A stretch of DNA of 64,000 bases. Origin: Sulfurimonas sp. GTDB lineage: Bacteria > Campylobacterota > Campylobacteria > Campylobacterales > Sulfurimonadaceae. Position 1 is the first letter of the stretch. The number at the start of each line of letters is the position of its first letter. Made by a program: the position numbers and the translations under genes. Below the pieces are notes generated by a model, which saw nothing but the letters and a program-made list of their open reading frames with translations, was not told where the DNA came from and searched no databases. Of this stretch, positions 25,747 through 34,866 are shown piece after piece. The DNA lies in contig NZ_CP093397.1 of assembly GCF_029027585.1 (NCBI RefSeq), positions 372,001 to 436,000 on the forward strand, written 5' to 3'.

Positions 25747-27577
25747 TTGCCTCTTTAGGTTTTTCTTTATTTAGTTTATACATATATGTATTTTTCTCAA
25801 GATTTATTTCATTTAGCCATTTTGCTTCTTCTGCATCACTCATTTTTGACTTTTGCATATTTTGAGCCTTATTCGCCGATTTATCATTTTTTTTATCTTT
25901 ATTTTTTTCTAACTTTTCAAGTTTTTGTTTTTCTTGTTTTTCTTGTTCTTCTTTTTTCGCTTTATCCTTTTGTTCTTTTTGAGAATCTTTTTCTTCTTTA
26001 CTCTTCATATCATCAGATTTTTGTTTTTTATCTTTTGACTCTTTTGATTTAGAGCTATCTTTATCTTTTTTATTTTTATCTTTTTCTTTTTCTTTAGAGT
26101 CTTTATCTGCATCTTTGGAATCTTTAGATTTTTTATCTTTGTCATTTTTATCTTTATTTTTACTATCTTTTGATTTACCTTTATCTTTTTGTTTTTTTAT
26201 AAGTTTTTTAACTTCCTCTAAATTTTCTCTAGTATCTTTGTCTTCTTTTATCTTTAAAGATTTTTCATAAGATTCAACTGCCTTTTGAAGATTTTTGTTT
26301 AAAGCCTGAGCATTTCCAAGATTTGAGAAATTTTTTGCTCTGTTATCTTTAGTATCAAAAGTTGCTTTTTCATAAGATTTTATAGCTTCTTTGTATTTTT
26401 TTTGTTTATATAAAGAGTTCCCTGCATTAAAATGACTCTCGCCATTTTTATTTTTTTCACCATACAACTCATATATAGATGCAGACTTTTTATAGTCTCC
26501 CTTTTCATAAGCAACTTTTGCCTCTCTAAGTTGCATAAAATCTAAAACTCCTGCTTTAGCATCTATAGATGCCAAGACTAAAACAGATAAAAACAAGACA
26601 CTAGCAGATGAATTCTTAAATACTCTACTCATAGAACTAGTCGCAATAAGCAATAACAAAAGTGCCATTGCTAAAGGATAGTAAAACAAAGGTATATACT
26701 TGTGTATCTCTTCACTTTTTAACTCTTTTGTGTTGCTTGTACTTTTTATCTCTTTTAGCATTGCTAATATATCACTATTTGAAGTTGTGCTTTGTATATA
26801 AACTCCACCTGTCTTAACAGCTAAATCTGCTATATTTTCATTTAGTCTTGATACTAAAATCTTGCCCTTGTGTTTTATAAAGTTTCCATTTTTTAGTTTT
26901 ATGGGAGCACCTTTACTTGTACCTATTGCCAAGACAAAAACTACTATATTGTTCTCTTTAGCAAAAGATATTTCATCTGAAAAATCTTTGGCATCTCCTC
27001 CATCACTAAGAATTAAAAGATACTTTTGAGTTTTAGTTTTTGATGAAAGAGCAAACGACTCCAAGATGGAAAAAAAGTCTGTTCCTTTTTCTGTTATGGA
27101 AGTTGTGTCTAGTTGAGTTAGTAAAAAAGAAACTGCTTTTGCATCAAAACTAAGAGGAGAAACAAGGTAAGAGTTTTTTGCAAATGCCATTAAACCTACT
27201 CTTTGATTTGTGGAATGCTTAAGTAGTGTAAGTGCTTTTTGTTTTGCTAAATCTAAACGATTAGGATAAACATCCTGTGCAAGCATAGAATCAGAAATAT
27301 CAAAAGCTATCATAATATCTGAACTTTTAGCCTTTACTAAAACTTTTCCATCATCTATAACAGGCTCTCCTAAAGCAACTATAATAAAAAATCCCATAAG
27401 AAAAAAGAGTGCATTTCTTGCACGAGTAGTTAAAGTATTTGCACTAACTCTAAGTTTATCCATAACCTCTTTGCTAAAAAAATGAGCCTCACTCTCCTTT
27501 TGTGTAAGTAAAAGTCCAAAGAGTATAAATAGCGGAGGCAACAAATAGTATAAAAATTCAGGATGTAAAAAACTCAC
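25724..27577 (-). CDS. batB: BatB/BatC fusion: VWA domain, TPR and long charged tail
   Basis: 617 residues from GTG at 27577. The longer frame to 27625 is less likely, because GAGGGAGAG precedes this GTG and it overlaps the batA stop as TAGTG. Two N-terminal membrane helices precede a von Willebrand A domain with MIDAS motif DISDS (IAFDISDSM) and LSDGGDAKD. Then come a membrane helix, TPR units (SHFNAGNSLYKQKKYKEAIKSYEKA and the next), and about 130 residues of Lys/Asp/Ser/Glu low complexity, ending KPW. The VWA part matches BatB and the TPR part BatC. It probably interacts with batA and batD products at the inner membrane. Confidence 0.88.
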   Translation of the reverse strand: MSFLHPEFLYYLLPPLFILFGLLLTQKESEAHFFSKEVMDKLRVSANTLTTRARNALFFLMGFFIIVALGEPVIDDGKVLVKAKSSDIMIAFDISDSMLAQDVYPNRLDLAKQKALTLLKHSTNQRVGLMAFAKNSYLVSPLSFDAKAVSFLLTQLDTTSITEKGTDFFSILESFALSSKTKTQKYLLILSDGGDAKDFSDEISFAKENNIVVFVLAIGTSKGAPIKLKNGNFIKHKGKILVSRLNENIADLAVKTGGVYIQSTTSNSDILAMLKEIKSTSNTKELKSEEIHKYIPLFYYPLAMALLLLLIATSSMSRVFKNSSASVLFLSVLVLASIDAKAGVLDFMQLREAKVAYEKGDYKKSASIYELYGEKNKNGESHFNAGNSLYKQKKYKEAIKSYEKATFDTKDNRAKNFSNLGNAQALNKNLQKAVESYEKSLKIKEDKDTRENLEEVKKLIKKQKDKGKSKDSKNKDKNDKDKKSKDSKDADKDSKEKEKDKNKKDKDSSKSKESKDKKQKSDDMKSKEEKDSQKEQKDKAKKEEQEKQEKQKLEKLEKNKDKKNDKSANKAQNMQKSKMSDAEEAKWLNEINLEKNTYMYKLNKEKPKEANDNEKPW

Positions 27578-28506
27578 TATGCTCTCCCTCTTTTGTTTCT
27601 CAAATAAATATACCCCATTAAACAAAGTAATGATAAAAGAAGAGGGTATTTATAGTAGTATTTAATATATGAAAAAGTTTGAGCTTGAATCTTTGACTTT
27701 TCAAGCTTATCAATCATCGCATAAACTTCTTCTAACTCCATCGCACTTGCAGCTCCAAAAGCTTTACCACCCGTTTTCTCAGCAATGTTTAACAATACTG
27801 CTCTGTTGTACTCATGTGGCATTCCTATGCCTATAGGATAAACTTTTATATCCTCTTTTATAGCCATTTCAAGAGCTACTTCAAGAGGTATTTTGTCTAT
27901 GTTTGGTGTTGAGTATCCATCTGTAAGTAAGATAGCAACCTTACTTTTGGACTCACTCATCTTTAAAAGGTTTACCCCTTGAGCTAAAGAGGTATGAAGT
28001 GCTGTGTATTTTCCAGCCATTCCAATGTAGAGTTGAGAAAGAATCTTGTTTAAAATATTTGCATCATAAGTTAGAGGAGATGCTATAAAAGAGTAGGCTC
28101 CAAAAACAACTAAACCTATGTTGTCATTTTGTCTAGCTTTAATGAATTTACCTACTATATCTTTAACAACATCAAATCTTGATAGTTGAGGGTTAACAAC
28201 ATCAAAACCTTGAGCTTTCATGGACTGAGATGCATCTAGTATAAGTACTATTTCATATCCATCTCTTGGTTCTAACTCATAAGGCTCATCTTTTACAGGC
28301 GACATCAAAGAAATGATAAGCATTACAATTCCAAGCCATTTTAAAAAAAACAAAAGCTTAGATGCTGATACAGAAGAGTTCATAAATTGACGAGTATGTG
28401 GAAAATACAAAGAAGGAAGTTTCATTTTGCAATATTTCGCGCAAAGTATAAAAAGCAAAATAATCAATGAAAATAGAGGGAACTCAAAATAAAGTCCATC
28501 AAACAT
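27577..28506 (-). CDS. batA: BatA-like VWA membrane protein (downstream Bat module)
   Basis: 309 residues. N-terminal helices (SLIILLFILCAKYC; LFFLKWLGIVMLIISLM) precede a VWA domain with complete MIDAS: DASQS (IVLILDASQSM), the Thr in GMAGKYTALHTSLAQG, and LLTDGYS. A C-terminal membrane helix reads YPLLLSLLCLMGYIYL. It overlaps the DUF4381-like gene upstream by 8 bases and batB downstream by 3. Confidence 0.88.
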   Translation of the reverse strand: MFDGLYFEFPLFSLIILLFILCAKYCKMKLPSLYFPHTRQFMNSSVSASKLLFFLKWLGIVMLIISLMSPVKDEPYELEPRDGYEIVLILDASQSMKAQGFDVVNPQLSRFDVVKDIVGKFIKARQNDNIGLVVFGAYSFIASPLTYDANILNKILSQLYIGMAGKYTALHTSLAQGVNLLKMSESKSKVAILLTDGYSTPNIDKIPLEVALEMAIKEDIKVYPIGIGMPHEYNRAVLLNIAEKTGGKAFGAASAMELEEVYAMIDKLEKSKIQAQTFSYIKYYYKYPLLLSLLCLMGYIYLRNKRGRA

Positions 28507-28903
28507 TAAGCATACCTTTGTAAAGTTCTATATAATCTAAAACTTTACTATCAAACTCATCTACCTCTTGTTTATATTTATATATTTCTAGTCTTTGAAC
28601 TAAGTTCTCATATATCTCTTTGTGTTTTGGGCTATCATCTTTAAATATTAAGCCTAAAGAAGTAATCTGATAAGCTGATTTTTTTGTATCTTTTAAACTA
28701 AGTACATTTATGGATTTTAAATTCTCTTTTCTTTGATTAAAGGCATTTCTCGTTTTCATCCATCTATAAAGTACATAAGATAGTACAATTAACACTATTA
28801 TTGCAATAAAAATAAGAGCTGAAAAATAATAAAGAGAATACTCTTGTACTTCTAAAAGAGGTTTTATATCATGTAGTGGAATATCAAAACTTTTCTCTGC
28901 CAT
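28499..28903 (-). CDS. DUF4381-like membrane protein of the Bat module
   Basis: 134 residues: a short N-terminal segment (DIPLHDIKPLLEVQEYS), one membrane helix at about 24-45, then a cytoplasmic helical tail. The position between a DUF58 gene and batA, plus the LHDI motif before the helix, fit the DUF4381 family found in Bat operons. It has no known catalytic motif. Its ATG directly follows the stop of the DUF58 gene. Confidence 0.75.
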   Translation of the reverse strand: MAEKSFDIPLHDIKPLLEVQEYSLYYFSALIFIAIIVLIVLSYVLYRWMKTRNAFNQRKENLKSINVLSLKDTKKSAYQITSLGLIFKDDSPKHKEIYENLVQRLEIYKYKQEVDEFDSKVLDYIELYKGMLNV

Positions 28904-29734
28904 CTACCTACCCTCAAATAATCGTCTAAGTTCTACACTTGCTAAAGAGTGAGTATATATTTTTGTAAACCTGACCTGATATTTTCTAAAAGTTTCATAT
29001 AGATTATGGTCATGCATCTGTACTTTTTTTGCATAAGCTTTTACACTTGAAGCATTAAAGTCACCTTCTAGTGTCGCTCCACTCTCGGGGTCAACTAAAG
29101 AAGAAAATCCCATCTCAGGCGGTTTTTCTTCTAAAGTATCTCTAACTATTATAGATATAACTTCATGTTTTTTAGCTAAAAGTCTAAAGTCTGGTATTTC
29201 AAAAAAATCTCCAACTATGATGATTAAAGATTTTCTTTTTAAGCGTTTATAAAGTGTATCGGCGATAACTTTAAAATCAACTTTTTTGTTTATTGCATCA
29301 AAGTCTAAAATCTCAGATACATTTTTTTGAATTTGATGAAGTTTTTTACTTGGTTTAGTATTTGAAATCATTTCATCTGTAAATATATACGAACTTAGCA
29401 AATCTCCATTTTTTAGCGTTGAAAAACTTAAAAGTGCTGATATTTCAGCGATGCTTTCTTGTTTAAATTTTTTAGAACCAAAATGTACACTTCCGTTTAA
29501 GACAGAAACTAAAACAACATTCAGTTCCCTTTCTTCACGAAATATTTTTATAAATGGTTTTTGCATCTTAGCTGTGATATTCCAGTCAATATGACGAATA
29601 TCATCTCCTGCCATATACTCACGCAATTCTATAAAATCATAACCTTCACCTTGAAAAATAGATGGGTTATTTCCAACCATTTCACTAAAAACTTGGCGTC
29701 TTGCACGAACTAAAATCTTTTGTAATTTACTCAA
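28904..29734 (-). CDS. DUF58 protein (VWA-like, MoxR-associated)
   Basis: 276 residues. The family signature GEGYDFIELREYMAGDDIRHIDWNITAK lies at about 30-57, followed by a degenerate VWA-like fold (ELNVVLVSVLNGSVHFGS; KSLIIIVGDFFEIPDF). DUF58 genes nearly always follow moxR, as here with a 9-base gap. The product is thought to work with the ATPase in chaperone-like maturation or metal loading; that comes from family knowledge, not from this sequence. Confidence 0.92.
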   Translation of the reverse strand: MSKLQKILVRARRQVFSEMVGNNPSIFQGEGYDFIELREYMAGDDIRHIDWNITAKMQKPFIKIFREERELNVVLVSVLNGSVHFGSKKFKQESIAEISALLSFSTLKNGDLLSSYIFTDEMISNTKPSKKLHQIQKNVSEILDFDAINKKVDFKVIADTLYKRLKRKSLIIIVGDFFEIPDFRLLAKKHEVISIIVRDTLEEKPPEMGFSSLVDPESGATLEGDFNASSVKAYAKKVQMHDHNLYETFRKYQVRFTKIYTHSLASVELRRLFEGR

Positions 29735-29743
29735 AACAATAAC

Positions 29744-30697
29744 CTATGGAATCGCAACTGTCTCTAAAACTTTTTGTATTATCTCGTCAGTTGTAATACC
29801 CTCTGCTTCTGCTTCGTATGTCAATATTATACGATGACGCATTATATCTTTTACTATAAAAGCCACATCAACAGGAGTTACAAAATCTTTTCCTCTTAAG
29901 TATGCCATCGCTTTTACAGCTTTAAACATATCTATACTAACACGAGGGGATGCTCCAAATTGTATATAATTTTTTAACTCATCAAGACCGTACTCACTAG
30001 GGTTTCTTGTTGCACTTACAAGTTCTATGATGTACTTTTGAACTTCTTCATCTATGTGAATAGCTTTTATTTCTTCTTTTAACTCTTGAAGTTCTTCATG
30101 TGTTACAACTGCTTGTATTTCTTCAGCATTTCCACTAGAAATTCGTTTTGCAATTTCAAGTTCTTCTTCTTTGGTATTATAATCAACTACTATTTTTAGC
30201 ATAAATCTATCTAGTTGAGCCTCTGGAAGTTGATATACACCCTCTTGTTCAACTGGATTTTGAGTAGCCATTACAAAAAATGGTGGGTCTAGTTTAAAAG
30301 TTGTATCGCCAAGTGTTATCTGTTTTTCTTGCATAACTTCAAGCAAGGCAGATTGTACTTTTGCAGGAGCACGGTTGATCTCATCTGCTAAAAGTAAGTT
30401 TGTAAATATCGGGCCTTTTTTGATTTTAAAACTGTTGTTTTGAGGGTCATAAATCTCTGCACCAAGTATGTCAGAAGGAAGTAAATCTGGTGTAAATTGC
30501 GCTCGTTTAAAATTTAAGCCCAAGGATTTTGAAAGTGCATTTACGGTTGTAGTTTTTGCAAGTCCCGGAACACCTTCTATAAGTATATGTCCCTCACAAA
30601 GTAAAGCTATCAAAAGCCCATCTATCATTTTATCTTGTCCAACAACTACTTTAGCTACTTCTTCTTTGATTGTTTGTATTTTAGAAATCATACTCAA
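29744..30697 (-). CDS. moxR: MoxR-family AAA+ ATPase
   Basis: 317 residues. Walker A is GVPGLAKTT, Walker B is LLLADEINRAPAKVQSALLEVMQE, sensor 1 is ATQNPVEQEG, followed by LPEAQLDRFMLK and the lid domain with SPRVSIDMFKAVKA. It is the first gene of the complete Bat module (moxR, DUF58, DUF4381-like, batA, batB/C, batD), all tightly packed on the minus strand. It probably acts as a chaperone on the VWA partners. Confidence 0.94.
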   Translation of the reverse strand: MSMISKIQTIKEEVAKVVVGQDKMIDGLLIALLCEGHILIEGVPGLAKTTTVNALSKSLGLNFKRAQFTPDLLPSDILGAEIYDPQNNSFKIKKGPIFTNLLLADEINRAPAKVQSALLEVMQEKQITLGDTTFKLDPPFFVMATQNPVEQEGVYQLPEAQLDRFMLKIVVDYNTKEEELEIAKRISSGNAEEIQAVVTHEELQELKEEIKAIHIDEEVQKYIIELVSATRNPSEYGLDELKNYIQFGASPRVSIDMFKAVKAMAYLRGKDFVTPVDVAFIVKDIMRHRIILTYEAEAEGITTDEIIQKVLETVAIP

Positions 30698-30729
30698 GTG
30701 ACCTTATATTTAATGTAATAAAATTATAT

Positions 30730-31461
30730 CTAAGAGGGGTTAATCATTGGTAAAACAACTGCTTCTTTCCATCTATCTAAAAACTTTTTTCTTGTATAGA
30801 CCTCACAACCAAGTCGCTTTTTATATTCCATGTGAGGGTGACCTAAATTCCAAAAGCTAAAACCATTTTGCTCTAAATACTTTGAGAGTAAAACAAGTTG
30901 TAAGGTTCCATAGTTACTATATTTTTTATCCATAGAACTAAAACCACTTAAACTCGTATATGTTTTACCTATGATGTAGCCTAACTCTCCAGAAATTAAC
31001 TCATTTGTATCTTTACATATAACTTCAACTGAGAGGATTTTAAAGTTCTTTTGCTCTGTATTACTCTTATGAAGTTTTTTTAGAAGTTGCATATAGTCGT
31101 TTTTCAACCAACTGTATTTATGCTTAGCATCTATACTTTTTAAAACCTCATCAAACCTTGTATTTATACAAAATTTATAAGCTTTTTTATCTATAATCTT
31201 TTTAACTTTTTGTGAAATATGAAGATTTTTAAAGTCTAAAATAGCATAATCAAATTGAAGTTCAGGGAGTAAAACTAAACCTTCTTTAGCATCGTAAGTT
31301 GTACTTATAAAACCAGCGCGTGCAAGTTCTATATAAAACTCTTCACTCCAGTCTTCACTCCAATAATAGTTATTTTTAATATCTTCGCAGATATATTCAA
31401 AAAAAACTTTATCTTGAAGTTTTTGTAGTGAAATATTGTATATTTGAGGCTGAGAAAACAT
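30730..31461 (-). CDS. Aat-like aminoacyl-tRNA-protein transferase
   Basis: 243 residues. YYWSEDWSEEFYIELARAGFIST near the start corresponds to the region around YRxGIFPW in leucyl/phenylalanyl-tRNA-protein transferases. LHISQKVKKII matches the conserved LHISRSMKR-type motif, and ILSVEV, SGELGYIIG and SFWNLGHPHMEYKKRLGC match the GNAT-like C-terminal domain. It is more divergent than standard Aat and could add a different residue or act on another substrate. It sits between the lipoprotein genes and moxR, outside its usual contexts. Confidence 0.6.
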   Translation of the reverse strand: MFSQPQIYNISLQKLQDKVFFEYICEDIKNNYYWSEDWSEEFYIELARAGFISTTYDAKEGLVLLPELQFDYAILDFKNLHISQKVKKIIDKKAYKFCINTRFDEVLKSIDAKHKYSWLKNDYMQLLKKLHKSNTEQKNFKILSVEVICKDTNELISGELGYIIGKTYTSLSGFSSMDKKYSNYGTLQLVLLSKYLEQNGFSFWNLGHPHMEYKKRLGCEVYTRKKFLDRWKEAVVLPMINPS

Positions 31462-31497
31462 AGATGCTTATAGGTGGTAAATTAATCCAAAGAAGGA

Positions 31498-32502
31498 TTA
31501 ATTACCTGTTATAAAAGAAATGATACCTTTTTTCTCTATCATAGCTTCATATTTTGCAACTCTAGCGATTGCATCTGCAAAACCATCTGAAGAACCTGCT
31601 TTTGTTTTATACATAACATTTGAAACTACATTTCCTTTTCTATCAGTCGCTTTAATTACTGTTTTTCTAAGAGCAATTGTAATTTTTTTAAACTCTTCAT
31701 TTGTAGAATTAACTTTTCTCATTTTTGCTTTTGTTGTGATTTTTATAAGAACATTATAGTTTGTATTATTAAAAGTAGCATTCTGCGCACTTAGTTCTGA
31801 ACGAATAAGTGAAGCTAAAGACTCTGAATTTTTATCAGACTTTATCTTAAATACTAACTCACTTTTTGCTTTTCGCATCTCTTTAGTATATGTTAAATAT
31901 CTAGAAGTATATTTTGAGTCATCATAACTTGTATTTAAAGCATGTAAAAGAGGAAAAAAAGTATCTGTTTGTTTTAGGTATTTATTTATAACAGAAGAAA
32001 GTTTTAGTTTTTCAAAATAACCAGCATCTTGGTATATTTCCCATTCTACCTTTATCTTGTCATCTACTTTTTGAAGTTTTCTCTCATAAGTAGCAGTTAA
32101 AATATTTCTATCAACTTGAACTAAAAGAGTCCACTTTGCACCCTCATTTAAACTTTCTTGTACTTTAACATCACTATACTCAATATTTTTACTTTTACTT
32201 ACCACTTCATTCTTTGTAGTTTGTAAAATATCTTCGTTACCATCTTGACGACTAGCTGTCAATGAGTTTGAAAAATTAGACGCAACATCAACAGAAATCT
32301 TAGCACTTATAACACCTAGAGCGTCACTTTTAGCATCTTTTTGAGTATCTCCATACCCAACAGCATAAAAGTATCTACTTGTGTCTGAAGGTGGATTGTT
32401 TAACCAACTAAGAGCTGCACTATTTACTGATGGTGAAGCCGAAACTCCACATGCACTAAAAAAAGTAATTGTAAGTAATAAAAATAGTGTTTTTATTTGC
32501 AT
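31498..32502 (-). CDS. LPP20-type lipoprotein
   Basis: 334 residues. A lipoprotein signal with Cys in FFSACGVSA is followed by a domain starting ALSWLNNPPSDTSRYFYAVGYGDTQKDAKSDALGVISAKIS, the LPP20 pattern known from Helicobacter and Campylobacter. The rest is an alpha/beta region ending KYEAMIEKKGIISFITGN. It is the third of three lipoprotein genes in series (gaps of 15 and 11 bases), so they probably work together at the outer membrane. Exact role unknown. Confidence 0.75.
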   Translation of the reverse strand: MQIKTLFLLLTITFFSACGVSASPSVNSAALSWLNNPPSDTSRYFYAVGYGDTQKDAKSDALGVISAKISVDVASNFSNSLTASRQDGNEDILQTTKNEVVSKSKNIEYSDVKVQESLNEGAKWTLLVQVDRNILTATYERKLQKVDDKIKVEWEIYQDAGYFEKLKLSSVINKYLKQTDTFFPLLHALNTSYDDSKYTSRYLTYTKEMRKAKSELVFKIKSDKNSESLASLIRSELSAQNATFNNTNYNVLIKITTKAKMRKVNSTNEEFKKITIALRKTVIKATDRKGNVVSNVMYKTKAGSSDGFADAIARVAKYEAMIEKKGIISFITGN

Positions 32503-32513
32503 AAATATCCTTG

Positions 32514-33854
32514 TTATTTATCTGACTTCTGCTCTTCTTCAGCTTCCTCAGCCGCTTCTTTAGCCGCAAGTTCTTGTTCTACTTTAGCCTGATGAGCCAG
32601 TAAAATTATATTAGTTACGCTCTCATACTTCCCAGCTAAGCTTGACTGCTTATTAGCATAGTAAGTACCGATTAATATATTTGGTAGCAAGTATACAGCA
32701 TTTTTAACTAACCGTAGCAATCTTTCATCATAATTTGCTTGTAAATAAATTGGTACATTAGCTTTAGCAATAGCTAAACTTTCTAACTCTCTTGGAAACT
32801 TAAAAACAATATCACCAGATATAATATTTGCAGATGCTAACGAAAAAGAAGTATATGCTTGTATCGCACCAGTTTGAATCTCATTTGAAACGATATTTAC
32901 ATTTTTTGCAAGTTTTACATAGTTTTCATCATCTATATTTATATCACTCTCTAACGCTACAACTGCTTCATCAAGAAGTTCAAAATAAATAGCTTCTTTT
33001 TCATCTGCAACAGATTCAGCCGCCTTTATTCTTGTTTCTACTAAAATAATTTCTTTTTCTATATCAAGTTTTTCTTGAGTAGTTAATGGAGTATAGTCAT
33101 TATCTTCATCTTTTTGTTCTTGTGTTCTTGCTTCGTCAGCTTTAAGTTTAGTTTGAAAATAACCTTTTTCAGATTTTATAGATGCAACTTCAACATACTC
33201 ATCTAACATTTCACCTCTAGCAACGCTTAAGTCTTTTTGTAGGTTTACAGGAGTTAGTGAAATAACTGCTTCACCAAGAGTTTCATATACATCACCAGTT
33301 ACTGCCTCTATATCTTTAATATTTCCATCTTTAAACTCTAAAAAGTTATCAAGTGTACTGTCAAAGTTAAATATATTTGGCCAGTTTTCTTCATCTTCAC
33401 CATAAAAAATAATGATTTTTTGTATTGCTCTTTTTGTTAAAGGTTTTACTTTTTGATTTAAAATTGATGAAGCAAGATTAGCATAATTCCCAAACATACT
33501 CATACTAGAACTGCTTCCTAACATCCGTCTTTGAATAGCATCACTATAATGAACAGTTGAAAAATATGGACCATCCATCAAAAAATCAATTATAAACTTA
33601 TCTTGTGTTTCATTTATATCTGACGCAACTAAGGCAGGCCACTGAGCATCTGCTGAAATTGGCATTTTAAATGCCATTATATTGTTTTCACGAACTATTG
33701 TCATACCAATAGCAACACGATTTGCTTGATTTTCTAAAGTTGGGACTTCCATCTGTGACTGAAGTCCTTCCATCATTGAGCTACAGCCTGTCATTACTAA
33801 AGCTGTTAAACTAACTACAACAGCATTAATAACTAATTTTTTTATATTTCTCAC
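32514..33854 (-). CDS. Lipoprotein of unknown function, coiled-coil rich
   Basis: 446 residues. An N-terminal lipoprotein signal has lipobox VMTGCSS. Two charged helical stretches follow (around 225-290 and the Ala/Glu-rich tail AAKEAAEEAEEEQKSDK). There is no enzymatic motif I recognise. It is the middle gene of the three-lipoprotein series between the two Bat modules, and by context an outer-membrane partner of its neighbours. Confidence 0.65.
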   Translation of the reverse strand: MRNIKKLVINAVVVSLTALVMTGCSSMMEGLQSQMEVPTLENQANRVAIGMTIVRENNIMAFKMPISADAQWPALVASDINETQDKFIIDFLMDGPYFSTVHYSDAIQRRMLGSSSSMSMFGNYANLASSILNQKVKPLTKRAIQKIIIFYGEDEENWPNIFNFDSTLDNFLEFKDGNIKDIEAVTGDVYETLGEAVISLTPVNLQKDLSVARGEMLDEYVEVASIKSEKGYFQTKLKADEARTQEQKDEDNDYTPLTTQEKLDIEKEIILVETRIKAAESVADEKEAIYFELLDEAVVALESDINIDDENYVKLAKNVNIVSNEIQTGAIQAYTSFSLASANIISGDIVFKFPRELESLAIAKANVPIYLQANYDERLLRLVKNAVYLLPNILIGTYYANKQSSLAGKYESVTNIILLAHQAKVEQELAAKEAAEEAEEEQKSDK

Positions 33855-33869
33855 TCATTTCCCTTAATA

Positions 33870-34811
33870 TCATTTATATTCACTATCACTACTTCCCGTC
33901 ATAGAGTTTCTATCATTTCTAAGTTCTTGATTTGATTTGTCTTGTTCTTTTGTTTTGTTTAAAAGATTGTAAAAACTATCAAATCTTGCACTTGCACTTA
34001 CAACTATCTCATCATTAATTCCACCTAGACTTAAAGCTTTTTCATAATAATCAGCAGCTCTATTTAAAAGTTTCATATCTTCAGTATTACTAGCCTCTGC
34101 TTCATACAAAATAGCTAAATCATAAAAGTAATTCATGTCTTTTTTACCTTTATATTTCTCCATAATTTTTATAGCACCTTTGTAGTTCTTTCTTTTTGCA
34201 TAAGTTATAACATGTGTTATCTCTTGTGGTAAAGATTTAAACTCACGAAGTTGATTTGTCTTTAGTGGTGATATATCTGAGATAAAATATTTTACTACTT
34301 TACTAACAGCCGAAGAAGCTAGCTCGTTTTCACTTGGCAACTTACTTGCATCACGAGATTGACGATTTTTTCTAGCACGATAAGTTTTAACTAAAAACTC
34401 ATCACTACCACGAGAAAGCGTAAAACTTACTTCTAAAAAAAGAGATACTTTATTGCCATTTGGCTTGTACTCGTAACTTAGTATTTTCATGCCCAAAGCT
34501 ACATCACTGTTGCTCCCCATTGGGTCTAGTGTTACAAAGTTAGTTTCAGTAAGTCTTTGCTTAACATTGTATATAAGCATGTCTTGTAGCTTTAAATTAG
34601 CCTCTGCAGCACCTTTTACCATAGGATTTAACCATACAGCTAAATATGCTCCATCAGATATAAACTCATCTTTTGTTTGAATCTTAGATAATTTTGCTGC
34701 TTCTTTTGGTGCAGTATATGATGGTATAACTATTTTAGCACCACCACCGACACAACCTGTAAAGATGAAAATTATCATTGATAAAATAATCAAAGAAATT
34801 ATTTGTTTCAT
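33870..34811 (-). CDS. Lipoprotein with C-terminal TPR-like helices
   Basis: 313 residues from the ATG at 34811, chosen because AAGGGGA lies just upstream and MKQIISLIILSMIIFIFTGC gives a clean lipoprotein signal; the longer frame to 34838 adds nine residues before it. Residues 30-190 are an alpha/beta domain resembling secretin- or CsgG-like periplasmic assembly lipoproteins (NVKQRLTETNFVTLDP). The second half is helical with a TPR-like unit (NYFYDLAILYEAEAS... AADYYEKALSLGG). Function unknown. First of three lipoprotein genes. Confidence 0.65.
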   Translation of the reverse strand: MKQIISLIILSMIIFIFTGCVGGGAKIVIPSYTAPKEAAKLSKIQTKDEFISDGAYLAVWLNPMVKGAAEANLKLQDMLIYNVKQRLTETNFVTLDPMGSNSDVALGMKILSYEYKPNGNKVSLFLEVSFTLSRGSDEFLVKTYRARKNRQSRDASKLPSENELASSAVSKVVKYFISDISPLKTNQLREFKSLPQEITHVITYAKRKNYKGAIKIMEKYKGKKDMNYFYDLAILYEAEASNTEDMKLLNRAADYYEKALSLGGINDEIVVSASARFDSFYNLLNKTKEQDKSNQELRNDRNSMTGSSDSEYK

Positions 34812-34866
34812 TTTTATCCCCTTAAAAATAATCATCAATTTTAGTTAAAAAATATTTAACTTTATA

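Noticed and set aside
25786-26052. 88-codon plus-strand frame opposite the batB/C tail
   Set aside because: Phe/Leu-rich mirror of the Lys/Asp/Glu low-complexity tail on the coding strand. A shadow frame.
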